From: Kitasatospora aureofaciens
GTDB lineage: Bacteria; Actinomycetota; Actinomycetes; Streptomycetales; Streptomycetaceae
Direction: 5' to 3'
NCBI RefSeq assembly: GCF_001188955.3
Contig: NZ_JPRF03000001.1
Span: 372,001 to 436,000, forward strand
Length of the DNA stretch: 64,000 bases
Below are positions 7,216 through 15,639 of this stretch, in pieces; the stretch's first letter is position 1; every line of letters starts with the position of its first letter. Under the pieces are notes generated by a model. It was not told the DNA's origin and did not search any database. It saw nothing but the letters and a program-made list of their open reading frames with translations. Position numbers and translations under genes: made by a program.

Positions 7216-8076
7216 ATGACCGAACCAGTCATCGTCGGTGTGGACGGCTCCGGGCGGAGCCTGCGCGCCCTGATGTGGGCCACCCACGAGGCGGCCCTGC
7301 ACAACGCAGCGCTGCGCGTCGTCCACGTGCTGCCCACCTGGGAGCACGACATCCCGTTCCACCCGCCCGGCATGTGGCTCAGCGTCCGGGACCACGGTGT
7401 CGACATCCTGACCGAGGCCGCGACGATCGCGAAGGAGAGCCGGCCTGGCCTCGACGTGTCGGCCGAGCTGATGGTCGGGCATCCGGCGGCCGTCTTTGTC
7501 GACTTGTCCAAGCAGGCGAGCGCGGTCGTGCTCGGTGCCCGGGGCGAGGGCGGGCTGAGCAACGTCCTGCTGGGCTCGGTGAGCCTGCAGGTCTCCGGTC
7601 ACGCGGAGGCACCGGTCGTCGTGGTCGGGTACGTCAGTGGCGGGAACGACCGCATCCTCGTCGGCACCGACGGCTCCGAGTCCTCCTCGGCGGCGCTCGC
7701 CTACGCTTTCGAGGAAGCCTCTCTGCGCAGGGCCGCGCTGCACGTCCTGCGAGCCTGGGGGCTGCCGACGCCGCCCGACGACAGCACCGTCCCTGACCCC
7801 GAGCAGATCGCCGAGGACTACCGGCAGGAGTGCGAACGGGGGCTGGCCGTGCTGCGGGCCCGGTACCCGGACATCAACGTGCAGGTGGAGCTGGTCCGTT
7901 CACGGCCGAGCGACGCGCTGATCCGCGCCTCGGGACGCGCCGACCTCGCGGTGGTCGGGTCGCGGGGCAAGGGCGGCTTCCACGGACTCGCCGTCGGGTC
8001 CGTCAGCCACGCCCTGCTGCAGGACGCGTCGTGCCCGGTGGCAGTGATTCGGTCGAAGTCTCCTGGCAAGGCCTGA
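7216..8076 (+). CDS. tandem-domain universal stress protein (UspA family)
   Basis: The ATG at 7216 follows TGGAGG. 286 residues form two Usp domains, each starting with a beta strand and VGVDGS/VGTDGS and ending in the ATP-binding signature G-x2-G-x9-G-S: GARGEGGLSNVLLGS (from residue 107) and GSRGKGGFHGLAVGS (from 248). Both signatures are intact, so ATP-binding type. Two-domain Usps of this kind (Rv1996, Rv2005c, Rv2623) are DosR-regulon members that affect dormancy. A candidate box precedes it and a strong terminator follows directly. Confidence 0.92.
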   Translation: MTEPVIVGVDGSGRSLRALMWATHEAALHNAALRVVHVLPTWEHDIPFHPPGMWLSVRDHGVDILTEAATIAKESRPGLDVSAELMVGHPAAVFVDLSKQASAVVLGARGEGGLSNVLLGSVSLQVSGHAEAPVVVVGYVSGGNDRILVGTDGSESSSAALAYAFEEASLRRAALHVLRAWGLPTPPDDSTVPDPEQIAEDYRQECERGLAVLRARYPDINVQVELVRSRPSDALIRASGRADLAVVGSRGKGGFHGLAVGSVSHALLQDASCPVAVIRSKSPGKA

Positions 8077-8079
8077 GCC

Positions 8080-8130
8080 ACAGCATCGAGCCGGGCCGGT
8101 CCCGCAGGGTCCGGCCCGGCTCGATGCTGT
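8080..8130. terminator. 20-bp perfect hairpin, bidirectional terminator
   Basis: ACAGCATCGAGCCGGGCCGG (8080-8099) pairs perfectly with 8111-8130 around an 11-base loop, starting 4 bases after the stop of the stress gene. It also directly follows the stop of the truncated CBS frame on the minus strand. No U-run, as is usual in Streptomyces. Confidence 0.85.
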
Positions 8131-8199
8131 TCAGATGGTCTCGCGGTGGGCGAAGACCACGTCCAGGGTCATCACGTCGCGGACGGTGCGGTGCTGCAT
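8131..8199 (-). pseudogene. CBS-domain protein reduced to its first 22 codons
   Basis: The ATG at 8199 has a strong GGGAGGA site. It encodes QHRTVRDVMTLDVVFAHRET, the standard opening of actinomycete CBS-pair proteins (xHRTVxDVMTxDVVxV). A TGA (8133..8131) stops it after 22 codons and the terminator hairpin follows at once, so the rest of the gene has been deleted. It lies in the same direction downstream of the flavodoxin gene and may still be translated as a small peptide. Confidence 0.55.
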
Positions 8200-8229
8200 G
8201 GTCGTTCCTCCCGGGCGGAGCCGGGTTGC

Positions 8230-8763
8230 TCAGACCAGCTGGGCGCCCCAGTCGCGGGCGCGGTCGAGCTCGCCGGCGCGCAGCGGGCCGTCGGTGCCTT
8301 CGACGATGAAGCCCTCGGGTTCGGCGACCAGGTCGTAGGAGTGGCGGGACAGGCGACTGGCGATGCCCCTGGCGGCGCCGCCGGCCCGGGGCGTGTCGAC
8401 CCGGGTGTCGAAGGCGGCGGCGTAGGTGCCCGGTTCGGTCCTCGGGAGGTCCTGGAACCAGGAACGCAGGCCCTGGCTCTCGGCGGTCTCCCGGGCCTCC
8501 TTCGCGGCGGTCTCGTGGCCTTCCTTCCGGGACTCGGTGTAGGCGGCCAGATGGCGGCTGAGCCCGGAGGACATACCGTGCATGTGGGTCGGGCCGCCGA
8601 CCACCAGGAGATCGGCCGTGCGGGTCACGTCGCTTCCGGCCTCGTTGAGCGCGAGACAGTCGATGGTTCCGGAGGGGTCGGCCCGGTGGACGCCGTCGGC
8701 GATGGCCTCGGCGACCTCGCGAGTGTTCCCGTACATGCTTTCGTACACGATCACGGTGTGCAT
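8230..8763 (-). CDS. flavodoxin domain protein
   Basis: A 177-residue protein from the ATG at 8763 (AAAGGTGGAG upstream). It opens with the FMN phosphate loop of flavodoxins, VIVYESMYGNTREVAEAIA (T/S-x-T/N-G-N-T type). VVGGPTHMHGMSSGLSR supplies the second flavin loop. Flavodoxins carry one or two electrons on FMN in the cytoplasm; partners are unknown here. A candidate regulator box sits 54 bases upstream, and the gene lies among universal stress genes, which suggests stress-induced use. Confidence 0.85.
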   Translation of the reverse strand: MHTVIVYESMYGNTREVAEAIADGVHRADPSGTIDCLALNEAGSDVTRTADLLVVGGPTHMHGMSSGLSRHLAAYTESRKEGHETAAKEARETAESQGLRSWFQDLPRTEPGTYAAAFDTRVDTPRAGGAARGIASRLSRHSYDLVAEPEGFIVEGTDGPLRAGELDRARDWGAQLV

Positions 8764-8816
8764 GGTCTCCACCTTTCGTCGCCCCCAGGCTCGCGCCGGG
8801 AGCGCCGTCCGGATAC

Positions 8817-8830
8817 GGGCCGTTCGGCCT
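8817..8830. promoter_or_regulatory. palindromic box GGGCCGTTCGGCCT
   Basis: One base from the perfect GGGCC-N3-CGGCCC form, 54 bases upstream of the flavodoxin start. A second GGGCC…GGTCCC pair follows at 8836-8853. Confidence 0.45.
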
Positions 8831-8944
8831 GGATAGGGCCGCCGGACGGTCCCGGGTCGGTCGTGGGGGCGTGGCACGGGACACCGGGCCGGGAGGCGCC
8901 GGGCGGCAGTCGGCTTGTGCGGCGTCTCCCGGCATCGGTCCGGC

Positions 8945-9823
8945 TCAGTGCCGGGGAGCGGGCACGATCACGACCGGGCAGTACGCGTGGTGCAGCAGGC
9001 CGTGCGGGACGGAGCCGAGCCGCATACCGGTGAAACCGCCCTGGCCGCGGCGGCCGACGACCACGGCGAGGGCGTGCTCGGCGGCGGCTCCCAACTCCTC
9101 GACGGGATGGCCGTGCACCAGTTCGTGGGTCACGGCCACGTCGGGGTAGCGCTCGTGCCGGCCGGCGGTGGACTCGAACAGCAGCTCGCGGAAGGTCTGT
9201 TCGGCGGTCGCCTCGTCGAGGTTGCCGATCGGTGGGCGCTGCCACACCCAGAGGACGCGCAGCGCGGCCCGGCGTTCGTCCGCGAGCCGGAAGGCGAAGT
9301 CGACGGCGGCGGCCGAGGACGGGCTGCCGTCCACGCCGACCACGACGTAGGGCGGGGCCTGGGTGACGTGCTCGGGGCCGCGCACGACGACGACCGGGCA
9401 GTGGGACTGGGCGCCCACCGGGACTGTCACCGAGAAGGCGTTCAGCACCTCCTGCGCGCGGCTCAGGCGGCGGGAGCCGAGCACGATCAGCTCGGCGTGC
9501 GCGGACTCCCGGTACAGCACCAGCGCCGGAAGGTCCTCATCGACGGCGGTGACGAGCTCCAGACCGGGGTGCCGCTCGCGGGCTGCGGCGGCCGCCCGGT
9601 CCAGTGCCTGGTCGCCGCGCTCGCGCAGGGCCTTGTGGTAGCGGCCGTGGTCGAACGCGCGGAACTCGCTGAACAGGGACGGCACGGCGTGCACCAGCCG
9701 CAGCGGCAGCCCGCGGTGGTCGGCCTCGTCGGCGGCCCAGGTGGCGGTCATCAGGCCAGTGTCGAGCGCGTCGACGCCGAGGACGACGGGACGGCGGGGG
9801 CCGTCGGGACTCGCGGATGTCAT
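8945..9823 (-). CDS. tandem-domain universal stress protein (UspA family)
   Basis: 292 residues from the ATG at 9823 (GGAGGAG upstream). The second domain starts VVVGVDGSPSSAAAV and ends with the ATP signature GRRGQGGFTGMRLGS. The first domain starts VVLGVDALDTGL, where the usual DGS is changed, and its distal signature (GSRRLSRAQEVLNAFS) is degenerate. Probably only the C-terminal domain binds ATP. A palindromic box lies 67 bases upstream. Runs towards the flavodoxin gene (182-base gap). Confidence 0.88.
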   Translation of the reverse strand: MTSASPDGPRRPVVLGVDALDTGLMTATWAADEADHRGLPLRLVHAVPSLFSEFRAFDHGRYHKALRERGDQALDRAAAAARERHPGLELVTAVDEDLPALVLYRESAHAELIVLGSRRLSRAQEVLNAFSVTVPVGAQSHCPVVVVRGPEHVTQAPPYVVVGVDGSPSSAAAVDFAFRLADERRAALRVLWVWQRPPIGNLDEATAEQTFRELLFESTAGRHERYPDVAVTHELVHGHPVEELGAAAEHALAVVVGRRGQGGFTGMRLGSVPHGLLHHAYCPVVIVPAPRH

Positions 9824-9889
9824 GGCTCCTCCTCCGGTCCGGCTCCGGACCCTGTTTCCATGCTGGCCGGGGCCCAGCGGTCGGCACGA

Positions 9890-9903
9890 GGGCCGACCGG
9901 CCC
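9890..9903. promoter_or_regulatory. palindromic box GGGCCGACCGGCCC
   Basis: Perfect site 67 bases upstream of the stress gene starting at 9823. The identical 14 bases occur again at 15530-15543. Confidence 0.5.
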
Positions 9904-10031
9904 CGGGGCCCGAGTCCGGCGGTCCCACCCCGGACGCTCCCGACCGGCGGCCCGGGTCGGCCCTCGGGGCCCTGGGGCCCCGAGGCAGGCGACGGCAGAG
10001 TGGAGGGGATCGGAACGAGGAGGTGGCCACG

Positions 10032-10127
10032 ATGACCCGGATCAGGGTCGTCACCCGGCCGACCCGCCCCCACGAGCCCCCGCCACAGGACCTGCGGACT
10101 CCGTCCGGCCGCCCGTTGCCCTACTGA
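10032..10127 (+). CDS. possible 31-residue basic peptide
   Basis: An ATG at 10032 preceded by GAGGAGG, ending at TGA 10125-10127. The product is Arg/Pro-rich (starts MTRIRVVTRPTRPHEP). The ribosome site is good and candidate box 9890 lies upstream, but its 3' half overlaps the end of pncB on the other strand, so the coding claim rests on start context only. No known family. Confidence 0.3.
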   Translation: MTRIRVVTRPTRPHEPPPQDLRTPSGRPLPY

Positions 10128-11454
10128 GGGCCGCTACCCGGTCCTCGATCCGCTGACGGACGTCGGCGGTCAGGCGGGACAGCCGCTCGGACACGGCGGC
10201 AGACGGCAGCTGCGGGGAGCGGATCCGCCGTGCGGCGGACGGGAGCTGGGCGAGATCGGCCTCGAACGCGGCACGGGCGTCCGCGAGGGTGCTCGGCGGG
10301 CTCGTGCGCTTGCCGCCCACCACGACCGTCCGCAGCAGGGGCTCGGTCCCCGGCGGGGCGGGCTCGTCCCGGAGCGCGATGGTGTCGGTGAGCCCCGGCC
10401 CCCGGTGCACCTGCTTGGCGCCCGGCGCGGTGACCTTCCCCGTCGAGAGCTTCATCATCGGCCGCCCGTCGTACTCGACCAGCTTGTACGCGGCGTCCAG
10501 GTACGGCGCGTCCGCCGAGACTCCGACCAGCGTTCCGACGGCGAACACGTCGATCGGCGCCCCCGACCGAACCAACTGGTCGATCCCGTACTCGTCCAGC
10601 CCGCCACTGGCGGTGATCCGGACACCGGGCAGCCCGGCCCCGTCCAGGATCCGCCGCGCGGTGGCCGCCAGCGCGCCCAGATCCCCGCTGTCGAGCCGCA
10701 CCGCGCAGCCCTCGTGCAGTCCCGACTCCCGCAGCACGTCGGCGGCTACGGCGACTCCGGCAGCGGTGTCGTACGTGTCGACCAGGAACGTCACCGGCCC
10801 GGGGTGGGCCCGGGCGAAGGCGCGGAACGCCGCCGCCTCGTCGTCGAAGGCCTCGATGTACGAGTGCGCCATCGTGCCGACTGCCCGCAGCCCGTACGCG
10901 TGGGCCGCCACCACGTTGCTCGTCCCGGCGAACCCGACCAGCGCGCCCAGCCGTGCCGCCTGCGCGGCCGCCGGGACACCGTGGGTGCGCCGCAGCGAGA
11001 AGTCCACCACTGGCCGTCCGTCCGCGGCCAGCATGCAGCGGGCGGCCTTCGATGCGACCGCGCTCTGATGGCAGACCTGATTGAGCAGGTACGACTCCAC
11101 GAACTGCGCCTCCGGCAACGGAGCGGTGACCTCCAGCAGCGGCTCCCCGGGCAGCACGATTCGCCCCTCCGGTACGGCCCGCAGTTCCCCGGTGAACCGC
11201 AGCCCCAGCAGCGGCTCCAGGTCGGCGTACGGGCGGTCGAGCGCCTCGGCGAAGGCGGCGACGTCCGACTCGTCCACCCGCAGCCCGGCGAGGTGGTCGA
11301 GCGCGGGCTCCAGCCCGGCCGCGACGAGGAAGCCGCGCTCGGGCGGCGGCTTCCGTACGAAGAGGCTGAACGTGGCCGGGGCCGTCATGCCCTCCCGCAG
11401 GTAGGACAGGGCCATCGTCACCTCGTACAGATCAGTGATCAGGGCGTTCGACAT
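10051..11454 (-). CDS. pncB: nicotinate phosphoribosyltransferase
   Basis: 467 residues, slightly longer than the family's ~430-450. It opens NALITDLYEVTMALSYL, the classic NAPRTase N-terminus, and has FSLRRTHGV, FAGTSNVVAAH, GTMAHSYIEAFDD, VRLDSGDL and the ASGGLDEY / GVGT-like FAVGTLVGVS phosphate sites. It converts nicotinate, PRPP and ATP to nicotinate mononucleotide in NAD salvage. It starts 4 bases after the stop of the broken P-type ATPase, so it is last in a run DUF1918-ATPase-pncB. M. tuberculosis pncB2 (Rv0573c) is likewise a DosR-regulon gene. Confidence 0.93.
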   Translation of the reverse strand: MSNALITDLYEVTMALSYLREGMTAPATFSLFVRKPPPERGFLVAAGLEPALDHLAGLRVDESDVAAFAEALDRPYADLEPLLGLRFTGELRAVPEGRIVLPGEPLLEVTAPLPEAQFVESYLLNQVCHQSAVASKAARCMLAADGRPVVDFSLRRTHGVPAAAQAARLGALVGFAGTSNVVAAHAYGLRAVGTMAHSYIEAFDDEAAAFRAFARAHPGPVTFLVDTYDTAAGVAVAADVLRESGLHEGCAVRLDSGDLGALAATARRILDGAGLPGVRITASGGLDEYGIDQLVRSGAPIDVFAVGTLVGVSADAPYLDAAYKLVEYDGRPMMKLSTGKVTAPGAKQVHRGPGLTDTIALRDEPAPPGTEPLLRTVVVGGKRTSPPSTLADARAAFEADLAQLPSAARRIRSPQLPSAAVSERLSRLTADVRQRIEDRVAALSRATGGRTESAGPVAGARGGGSAG

Positions 11455-11457
11455 GCG

Positions 11458-13160
11458 TCAGATCCCTTGCTTGCGCAGCCGGGCCGTCGTGAACCCGAGG
11501 AGCCCGGCGACGGCGGGCGCGGCGTGGTCGCCCCAGGACAGTGGAACGGTCTCCAGCACGTCGCGCAGGAACGGCAGATAGAGGGCGGCGGCCCCGAGCG
11601 CGGCCGAGGCGAGCACGGCCACCGGCAGGAACGGGTTCGCGCGGGTCAGCAGACGTTCGCGCAGGCCCAGCACGACACCGAGCTGGGCGGCCAGCAGGGC
11701 GACGAACAGCACGCTCTGCCAACGGCCTTCGCCGCCGCGGGCCCAGAGAGCAGCGCCGAGCGAGGCGGACGCGACGACGAGGCCGAGCAGCAGCACCCGC
11801 TGCCAGACCCCGGCGCCCAGGATGTGCTGGCGCGGCGGTCGCGGGGGCCGGGCCATTGCGCCGGGGGAGAGCGGCTCGGCGCCCATGGCGACGCCGGTGA
11901 GGCCGTGGGTGAGCAGGTTGATCCAAAGGATCTGGCCCGCCCGCAGCGGCCCCGGAGCCGTTCGTGGTCCAGGCCCGCCTTACCGGCGGCCGTCAGCAGG
12001 GCGGCTTCGGTGGGATCGGCGAGCGCTCCCCACTCGCCGTCCCCGCCCGTCGGCGGCCGCAGTGCCGCGTCGTTGCACAGCGCGGCGGTGGTGAGCAGAC
12101 CTTTCACCTCGTCGTCGGCCGTTCCGTCGAGCCTGATCCCGCCTGCCGGTCCGTACCCGAGGCCGGTCACGACGGCCGTCGAGTGCGGCGTCCAGAGCCG
12201 CTCGACCACCATCCGGCCCTCGGTGAGCGTGCCGGTCTTGTCCGTCGCCAGCACGGAGACCGAGCCGAGCGTCTCCACGGCCGGCAGCCGCCGGACGACG
12301 GCATGCCGGGCCGCCATCCGGCGCGCGCCCATCGCCAGCGCGAGCGTGACGACCGCGGGCAGCGACTCCGGCACGGCGGCGACCGCCAGGCTGATCACCG
12401 TGACACCCATTTCGCCCGGCGGCTGGTGCCGCAGCAGTCCGAGGACGAAGACCACCGCGCACAGCCCCACCGCCACGGCGGCCAGCACCCGCCCGAGCCC
12501 GGCCAACCTCCGCTGGAGCGGGGTGGGTTCGGGCCAGGGCCGCAGCAGCGCGGCAATCCGGCCGAGCGCGCTCTCCGCCCCGGTGGCGGTGACCACAGCG
12601 AGCGCCCTGCCCCGTAGCACGATCGTCCCCGCCCGGACCGTTTCGTCTCCCGGCGCCGCGGCTTCGACGGCCTTGGTCACCGGCAGGGACTCGCCGGTCA
12701 GCATCGATTCGTCGACCAGCAGGGCGGCCGACTCGACCAGCCGGGCGTCGGCCGGGACGATGTCGCCCTCGGCGAGGGCCACCACGTCACCGGGGACGAT
12801 CCCGGCCGAGGGGACCTTCCGATGCTCGCCGTCGCGCAGTACCCGCGCGGCGGGGGCGGAGAGCCGGGACAGGGCGGCGACGGCGCTTTCCGCCCGGACC
12901 TCCTGGACCACGCCCACGGTCGTGTTGACCACGATCACCAGTGCGATGACCACCGCGTCCGGGTGGTCGCCGATGGCCAGCGTCAGGGCGACGGCTGAGA
13001 GCAGCACGGTGATCAGGGGGTCGCGCAGCTGGGCGGCGATCCGGGCCCACAGCGGCACCCGGTGGTCGGCGGTGACCTCGTTCGGGCCGTGCTCGGCGAG
13101 CCGCCGGGCGGCCTCGGTGGCGGTCAGCCCGTGCGCGGGGGCGCAGGCGGCGACGGTCAT
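11458..13160 (-). pseudogene. P2-type cation ATPase (CtpF-like) with internal deletion
   Basis: From the ATG at 13160 a normal ATPase begins: cation_ATPase_N (LTATEAARRLAEHGPNEV), TM1-2, the actuator loop with LLVDESMLTGESLPVTK, TM4 with AAVPESLPAVV and the phosphorylation site DKTGTLTEG. At ~11955, after AGLDHERLR, the sequence jumps out of frame into RAGQILWINLLTHGLTG in TM6 and the C-terminal helices, ending at 11458. Most of the nucleotide domain, the GDGVNDAP hinge and TM5 are missing, about 300 residues by family length. It cannot work as a pump. Middle gene of DUF1918-ATPase-pncB. Confidence 0.85.
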
Positions 13161-13172
13161 GGCGGCGGCCGG

Positions 13173-13406
13173 TCAGTCGGCGAAGAGGTGCGGATGGGGC
13201 GGGTCCGCCGCGTGCTCGTGGTCGAAGTGGTGGATCCGGGCGTCCGGGCCGGGGAAGTACTCGGTCACCCGGTTGTCGTCCGACCAGCGCACGTCGTACG
13301 GCGGGCTGCCGTCCGGGTGGTGCAGGCCGACGATCTCGCCGTCCCTGCGGGCCGCACCCGGCCGGGTGCCCTGGACGATGATGCGGTCTCCCACGGCGGC
13401 TTTCAT
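13173..13406 (-). CDS. DUF1918 protein
   Basis: 77 residues from the ATG at 13406 (GGGAGG upstream). It has the DUF1918 pattern: AAVGDRIIVQGTRPG, RDGEIVGLHHPDG, PPYDVRWSDDNR and PGPDARIHHF, with an added His/Asp-rich tail. DUF1918 is a small SH3-like fold of unknown role, often beside universal stress and CBS genes in actinomycetes. First gene of a three-gene run; 12 bases from the ATPase start. A palindromic box sits ~80 bases upstream. Confidence 0.85.
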   Translation of the reverse strand: MKAAVGDRIIVQGTRPGAARRDGEIVGLHHPDGSPPYDVRWSDDNRVTEYFPGPDARIHHFDHEHAADPPHPHLFAD

Positions 13407-13486
13407 GCCGTCCTCCCTGGGTCGGTGCCGGGCCGCGGCACGCCCGGCCGTATCCCCATGGGACCACCGAAGGCCGGGCGGGGCAC

Positions 13487-13501
13487 GGGCCGGACGGTCC
13501 C
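13487..13501. promoter_or_regulatory. palindromic box GGGCCGGACGGTCCC
   Basis: A 15-base variant (GGGCC-N4-GGTCCC) about 80 bases upstream of the DUF1918 start. A GGGACCACCG half-match sits 27 bases further upstream (13460). Confidence 0.4.
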
Positions 13502-13564
13502 GGGCTTCGGGCCTGCCGGCCCCTTCGCCAGGTGCCCGCCGGGCGGTGTGCTGGGGAGTACGGT

Positions 13565-13888
13565 GGCGATGCGTGCGAAGACGGTACCGATCTTGCCGGT
13601 GCCGAGCACGCCGACCGTGCGTCCGTGGAAGTCGCGGCCCAGCAACCCGTTGAGACGGAAGTCGAACTCGTGGGCTCGGACGGTGGCGCGAACGATGCGG
13701 CGGTTCACGGCGAGGGCGAGCGCCCACGCGAACTCGGCGACGGAATACGGGGGGTACGACGACACCCGGGCCACCGTCAGGGCCAGCTCCACGGCCGTGT
13801 GCAGGTCGATGTCGTTGCAGCAGGTGGAACGCTGGGAGATCATCAGGGTTCCGCCGTCTGCGAGTGCGCGAAGGACGGGGCGCTTCAA
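13565..13888 (-). pseudogene. D-lactate/2-hydroxyacid dehydrogenase fragment
   Basis: The minus strand encodes PVLRALADGGTLMISQRS, then NDIDLHTAVELALTVARV and YSVAEFAWALALAVNRRI, LLGRDFHGRTVGVLGTGKIG. These are the consecutive blocks of LdhA-type D-2-hydroxyacid dehydrogenases, from the end of the first catalytic lobe to the NAD-binding GxGxxG. Both ends are missing: the first ~70 residues and the last ~170, including the catalytic Arg/Glu/His. The flanking frame reads on as low-complexity sequence. Confidence 0.65.
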
Positions 13889-14231
13889 CGTGGTCGTTCT
13901 CGCTGCTGTGGACGGCTCGCCGGAGCGCCTCGCCGCCGCCCGCTGGACCGCCGACGAGGCCGTCTGGCGCCGCTGCCACCGGACGCGCGCGAGCGACCGA
14001 GTCGACGCTCCGCCGTCCGCCGACTCCAGGAAGGACCCCGGGCGCCGGGGACGGTCGAGGTCCACCGCGAGCGCGGCCGCCCTGCGCAGGTTCTGCTGGA
14101 CGCGAGCCTGCTCGTGGTCGGATCCCGTGGCAACCGGCCTCTGGGGCCGTCTCGCGCTCGGCTCGACGAGCACGGAGATCGTCCATCACGCCCACCTGCC
14201 CGTCGTCGTGCCGGGCGAGCCGCCAGCTTGA
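13888..14231 (+). pseudogene. universal stress protein remnant, frameshifted
   Basis: The plus strand begins VVVLAAVDGSPERLAAARW, a Usp N-terminus. It then changes frame: one frame gives LLVVGSRGNRPLG, the next LALGSTSTEIVHHAHLPVVV, which together make the Usp C-terminal ATP signature. The centre of the domain is lost. It starts back-to-back with the dehydrogenase remnant. Confidence 0.5.
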
Positions 14232-14326
14232 ACCGGTGTGTCGGTGACCATGGGGCGGGCCACCCGGGCCGGGCGAGCTCGCCGGCTCGGACCCGACCCG
14301 GGCAAGGTCCATCATCGTCCGGGTAT

Positions 14327-14340
14327 GGGCTCACCGGCCC
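14327..14340. promoter_or_regulatory. palindromic box GGGCTCACCGGCCC
   Basis: One substitution from the island's GGGCC-N3-CGGCCC form, 136 bases upstream of the truncated stress gene at 14476. Confidence 0.4.
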
Positions 14341-14475
14341 ATGCCGAGGGGGATCCGCGGGGCCACGATGAGAAGCAGGCCGGCTGACGTCTCGGTCGGT
14401 ACGAAGAGGTGGTCGGTCCGGCCGCCCGTCGCAACTGCCTCGTCGGCTCGGGCAACTCGTAGGAGGCGAATTCGC

Positions 14476-14709
14476 ATGCGGTTGGAGATCACCGTGGGCC
14501 TTGACGGCTCGGCCGAAAGCCTGTCGGCCGCCCGGTGGCCAGCGCGGGAGGCCCAACTGCGGGGACTGCCCGTACGGCTGGTGCACTTGTGGCTGCTCAG
14601 CCCTGTCGCGGCGCCGCACCTCCCGAGCGGGGAGGTTCGGACAGCCGTGGGGCAGCGCATTCTCCGGGGCGCGGAGAGCGAGCTGCGCGGGCACTACCCG
14701 GACGTTTAA
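14476..14709 (+). pseudogene. universal stress protein truncated to half a domain
   Basis: The ATG at 14476 follows an ideal AGGAGG. 77 residues: ITVGLDGSAESLSAARWPA and LRGLPVRLVHLWLL are the first beta-alpha-beta of a Usp domain; the frame stops (TAA) at YPDV, before the ATP signature. Family members need ~140 residues per domain, so this is a 3'-truncated gene, although its translation start is intact. Confidence 0.6.
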
Positions 14710-14742
14710 GCCCCCGTCGTCAGACGGACTGCCACGCTGATA

Positions 14743-14756
14743 GGGACCACCGGCCC
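14743..14756. promoter_or_regulatory. palindromic box GGGACCACCGGCCC
   Basis: The most DosR-like of the sites (GGGAC half), 163 bases upstream of the membrane protein at 14919. A second inverted repeat, GGCCCTG-N6-CAGGGCC, lies at 14791-14810 between box and gene. Confidence 0.5.
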
Positions 14757-14918
14757 TGTCAGCGCGTGACAAGGTCTTGTTCGCATAGTCGGCCCTGTCC
14801 GTTCAGGGCCGGTCTTCGGGCCGATATGGGCCACCTGGACCATGACCGGCACGGGTCCGGGGTTCAAGGATGGAAGACAGCTCAGCCGATGCCTCAGGAA
14901 CGGTGGGAGGCGGACGCC

Positions 14919-15482
14919 ATGTCCACGCATCCGAGCCGGCGCAACCCGGTACGGCGGACCTCGGACCGCATCCAGTGGTGGCTCGCCCGCGTCCTGCTCG
15001 CCGTCATGGTCATCGGCCTTCCCGCCGCCGCGGTCAGTGCCGGCCTTCTGACCTACCGAGCCCAGATGCACACCGGGCACGTCGAGTCCTCGGCCCGGCA
15101 CACCGTCACCGCGCACCTGACCGCCGCCGCGCCCGTCCCGTCGAACAACGACTACAGCCGGGTCCCGGCAACCGCCGCCTGGACGGCAGCCGACGGCACT
15201 ACTCATACCGCCACCGTCCGGATGTGGCCCGGAGAACGGGCCGGTACCCCCGTCCCGCTGTGGGTCAACCACCAGGACACGGTCACCTCCGCGCCCCTCA
15301 CCCGCGGCCAGGCCGCCGCGGCCGCCTGGACGACCGCCGCCATGACCGCCGGAACCCTCTCACTCCTGTGCCTGGCCGCCTGGAAGGGCTCGGTCTGCGT
15401 GCTGGACCACCACCGCTACGCCCAGTGGGACGCGGAGTGGAGCCAGGTCGAGCCGCGCTGGTCCAAGCGGCTTCCCAGCTGA
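14919..15482 (+). CDS. Rv1733c-like two-helix membrane protein
   Basis: 187 residues from the ATG at 14919 (GGGAGG upstream). A basic N-terminus leads into a membrane helix (~23-46, LARVLLAVMVIGLPAAAV), an extracellular ~90-residue loop with VPATAAWTAADGTTHTATV and VPLWVNHQDTVT, and a second helix (~135-155). This two-helix layout with a W-x-NHx-D motif is that of Streptomyces Rv1733c-type proteins; Rv1733c is a DosR-regulon gene of unknown function. A candidate operator lies upstream. Confidence 0.8.
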   Translation: MSTHPSRRNPVRRTSDRIQWWLARVLLAVMVIGLPAAAVSAGLLTYRAQMHTGHVESSARHTVTAHLTAAAPVPSNNDYSRVPATAAWTAADGTTHTATVRMWPGERAGTPVPLWVNHQDTVTSAPLTRGQAAAAAWTTAAMTAGTLSLLCLAAWKGSVCVLDHHRYAQWDAEWSQVEPRWSKRLPS

Positions 15483-15529
15483 GCGAGGCGGCGTGGCCGA
15501 GGATCGGACCGTCGCTTTCCGGTCGGATC

Positions 15530-15543
15530 GGGCCGACCGGCCC
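15530..15543. promoter_or_regulatory. palindromic box GGGCCGACCGGCCC (orphan)
   Basis: Perfect copy, identical to the site at 9890, but 48 bases after the membrane-protein stop and with no intact gene starting close by. It may mark a lost gene between 15.5 and 16.2 kb. Confidence 0.4.
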
Positions 15544-15639
15544 GCGGAGGCGGGGCGTTCAGCCACTGCCCGCTTGGGGGACAACGTGTCCGACTGCGAC
15601 AGGCCAGAGCACCTTCCGACAGCGTGAGGCGGGCGGACG

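Noticed and set aside
10405..13653. Very long plus-strand open frame (1082 codons)
   Set aside because: It is the antisense shadow of pncB and the P-type ATPase; composition is Arg/Gly/Ser-rich, with no domain and no ribosome site.
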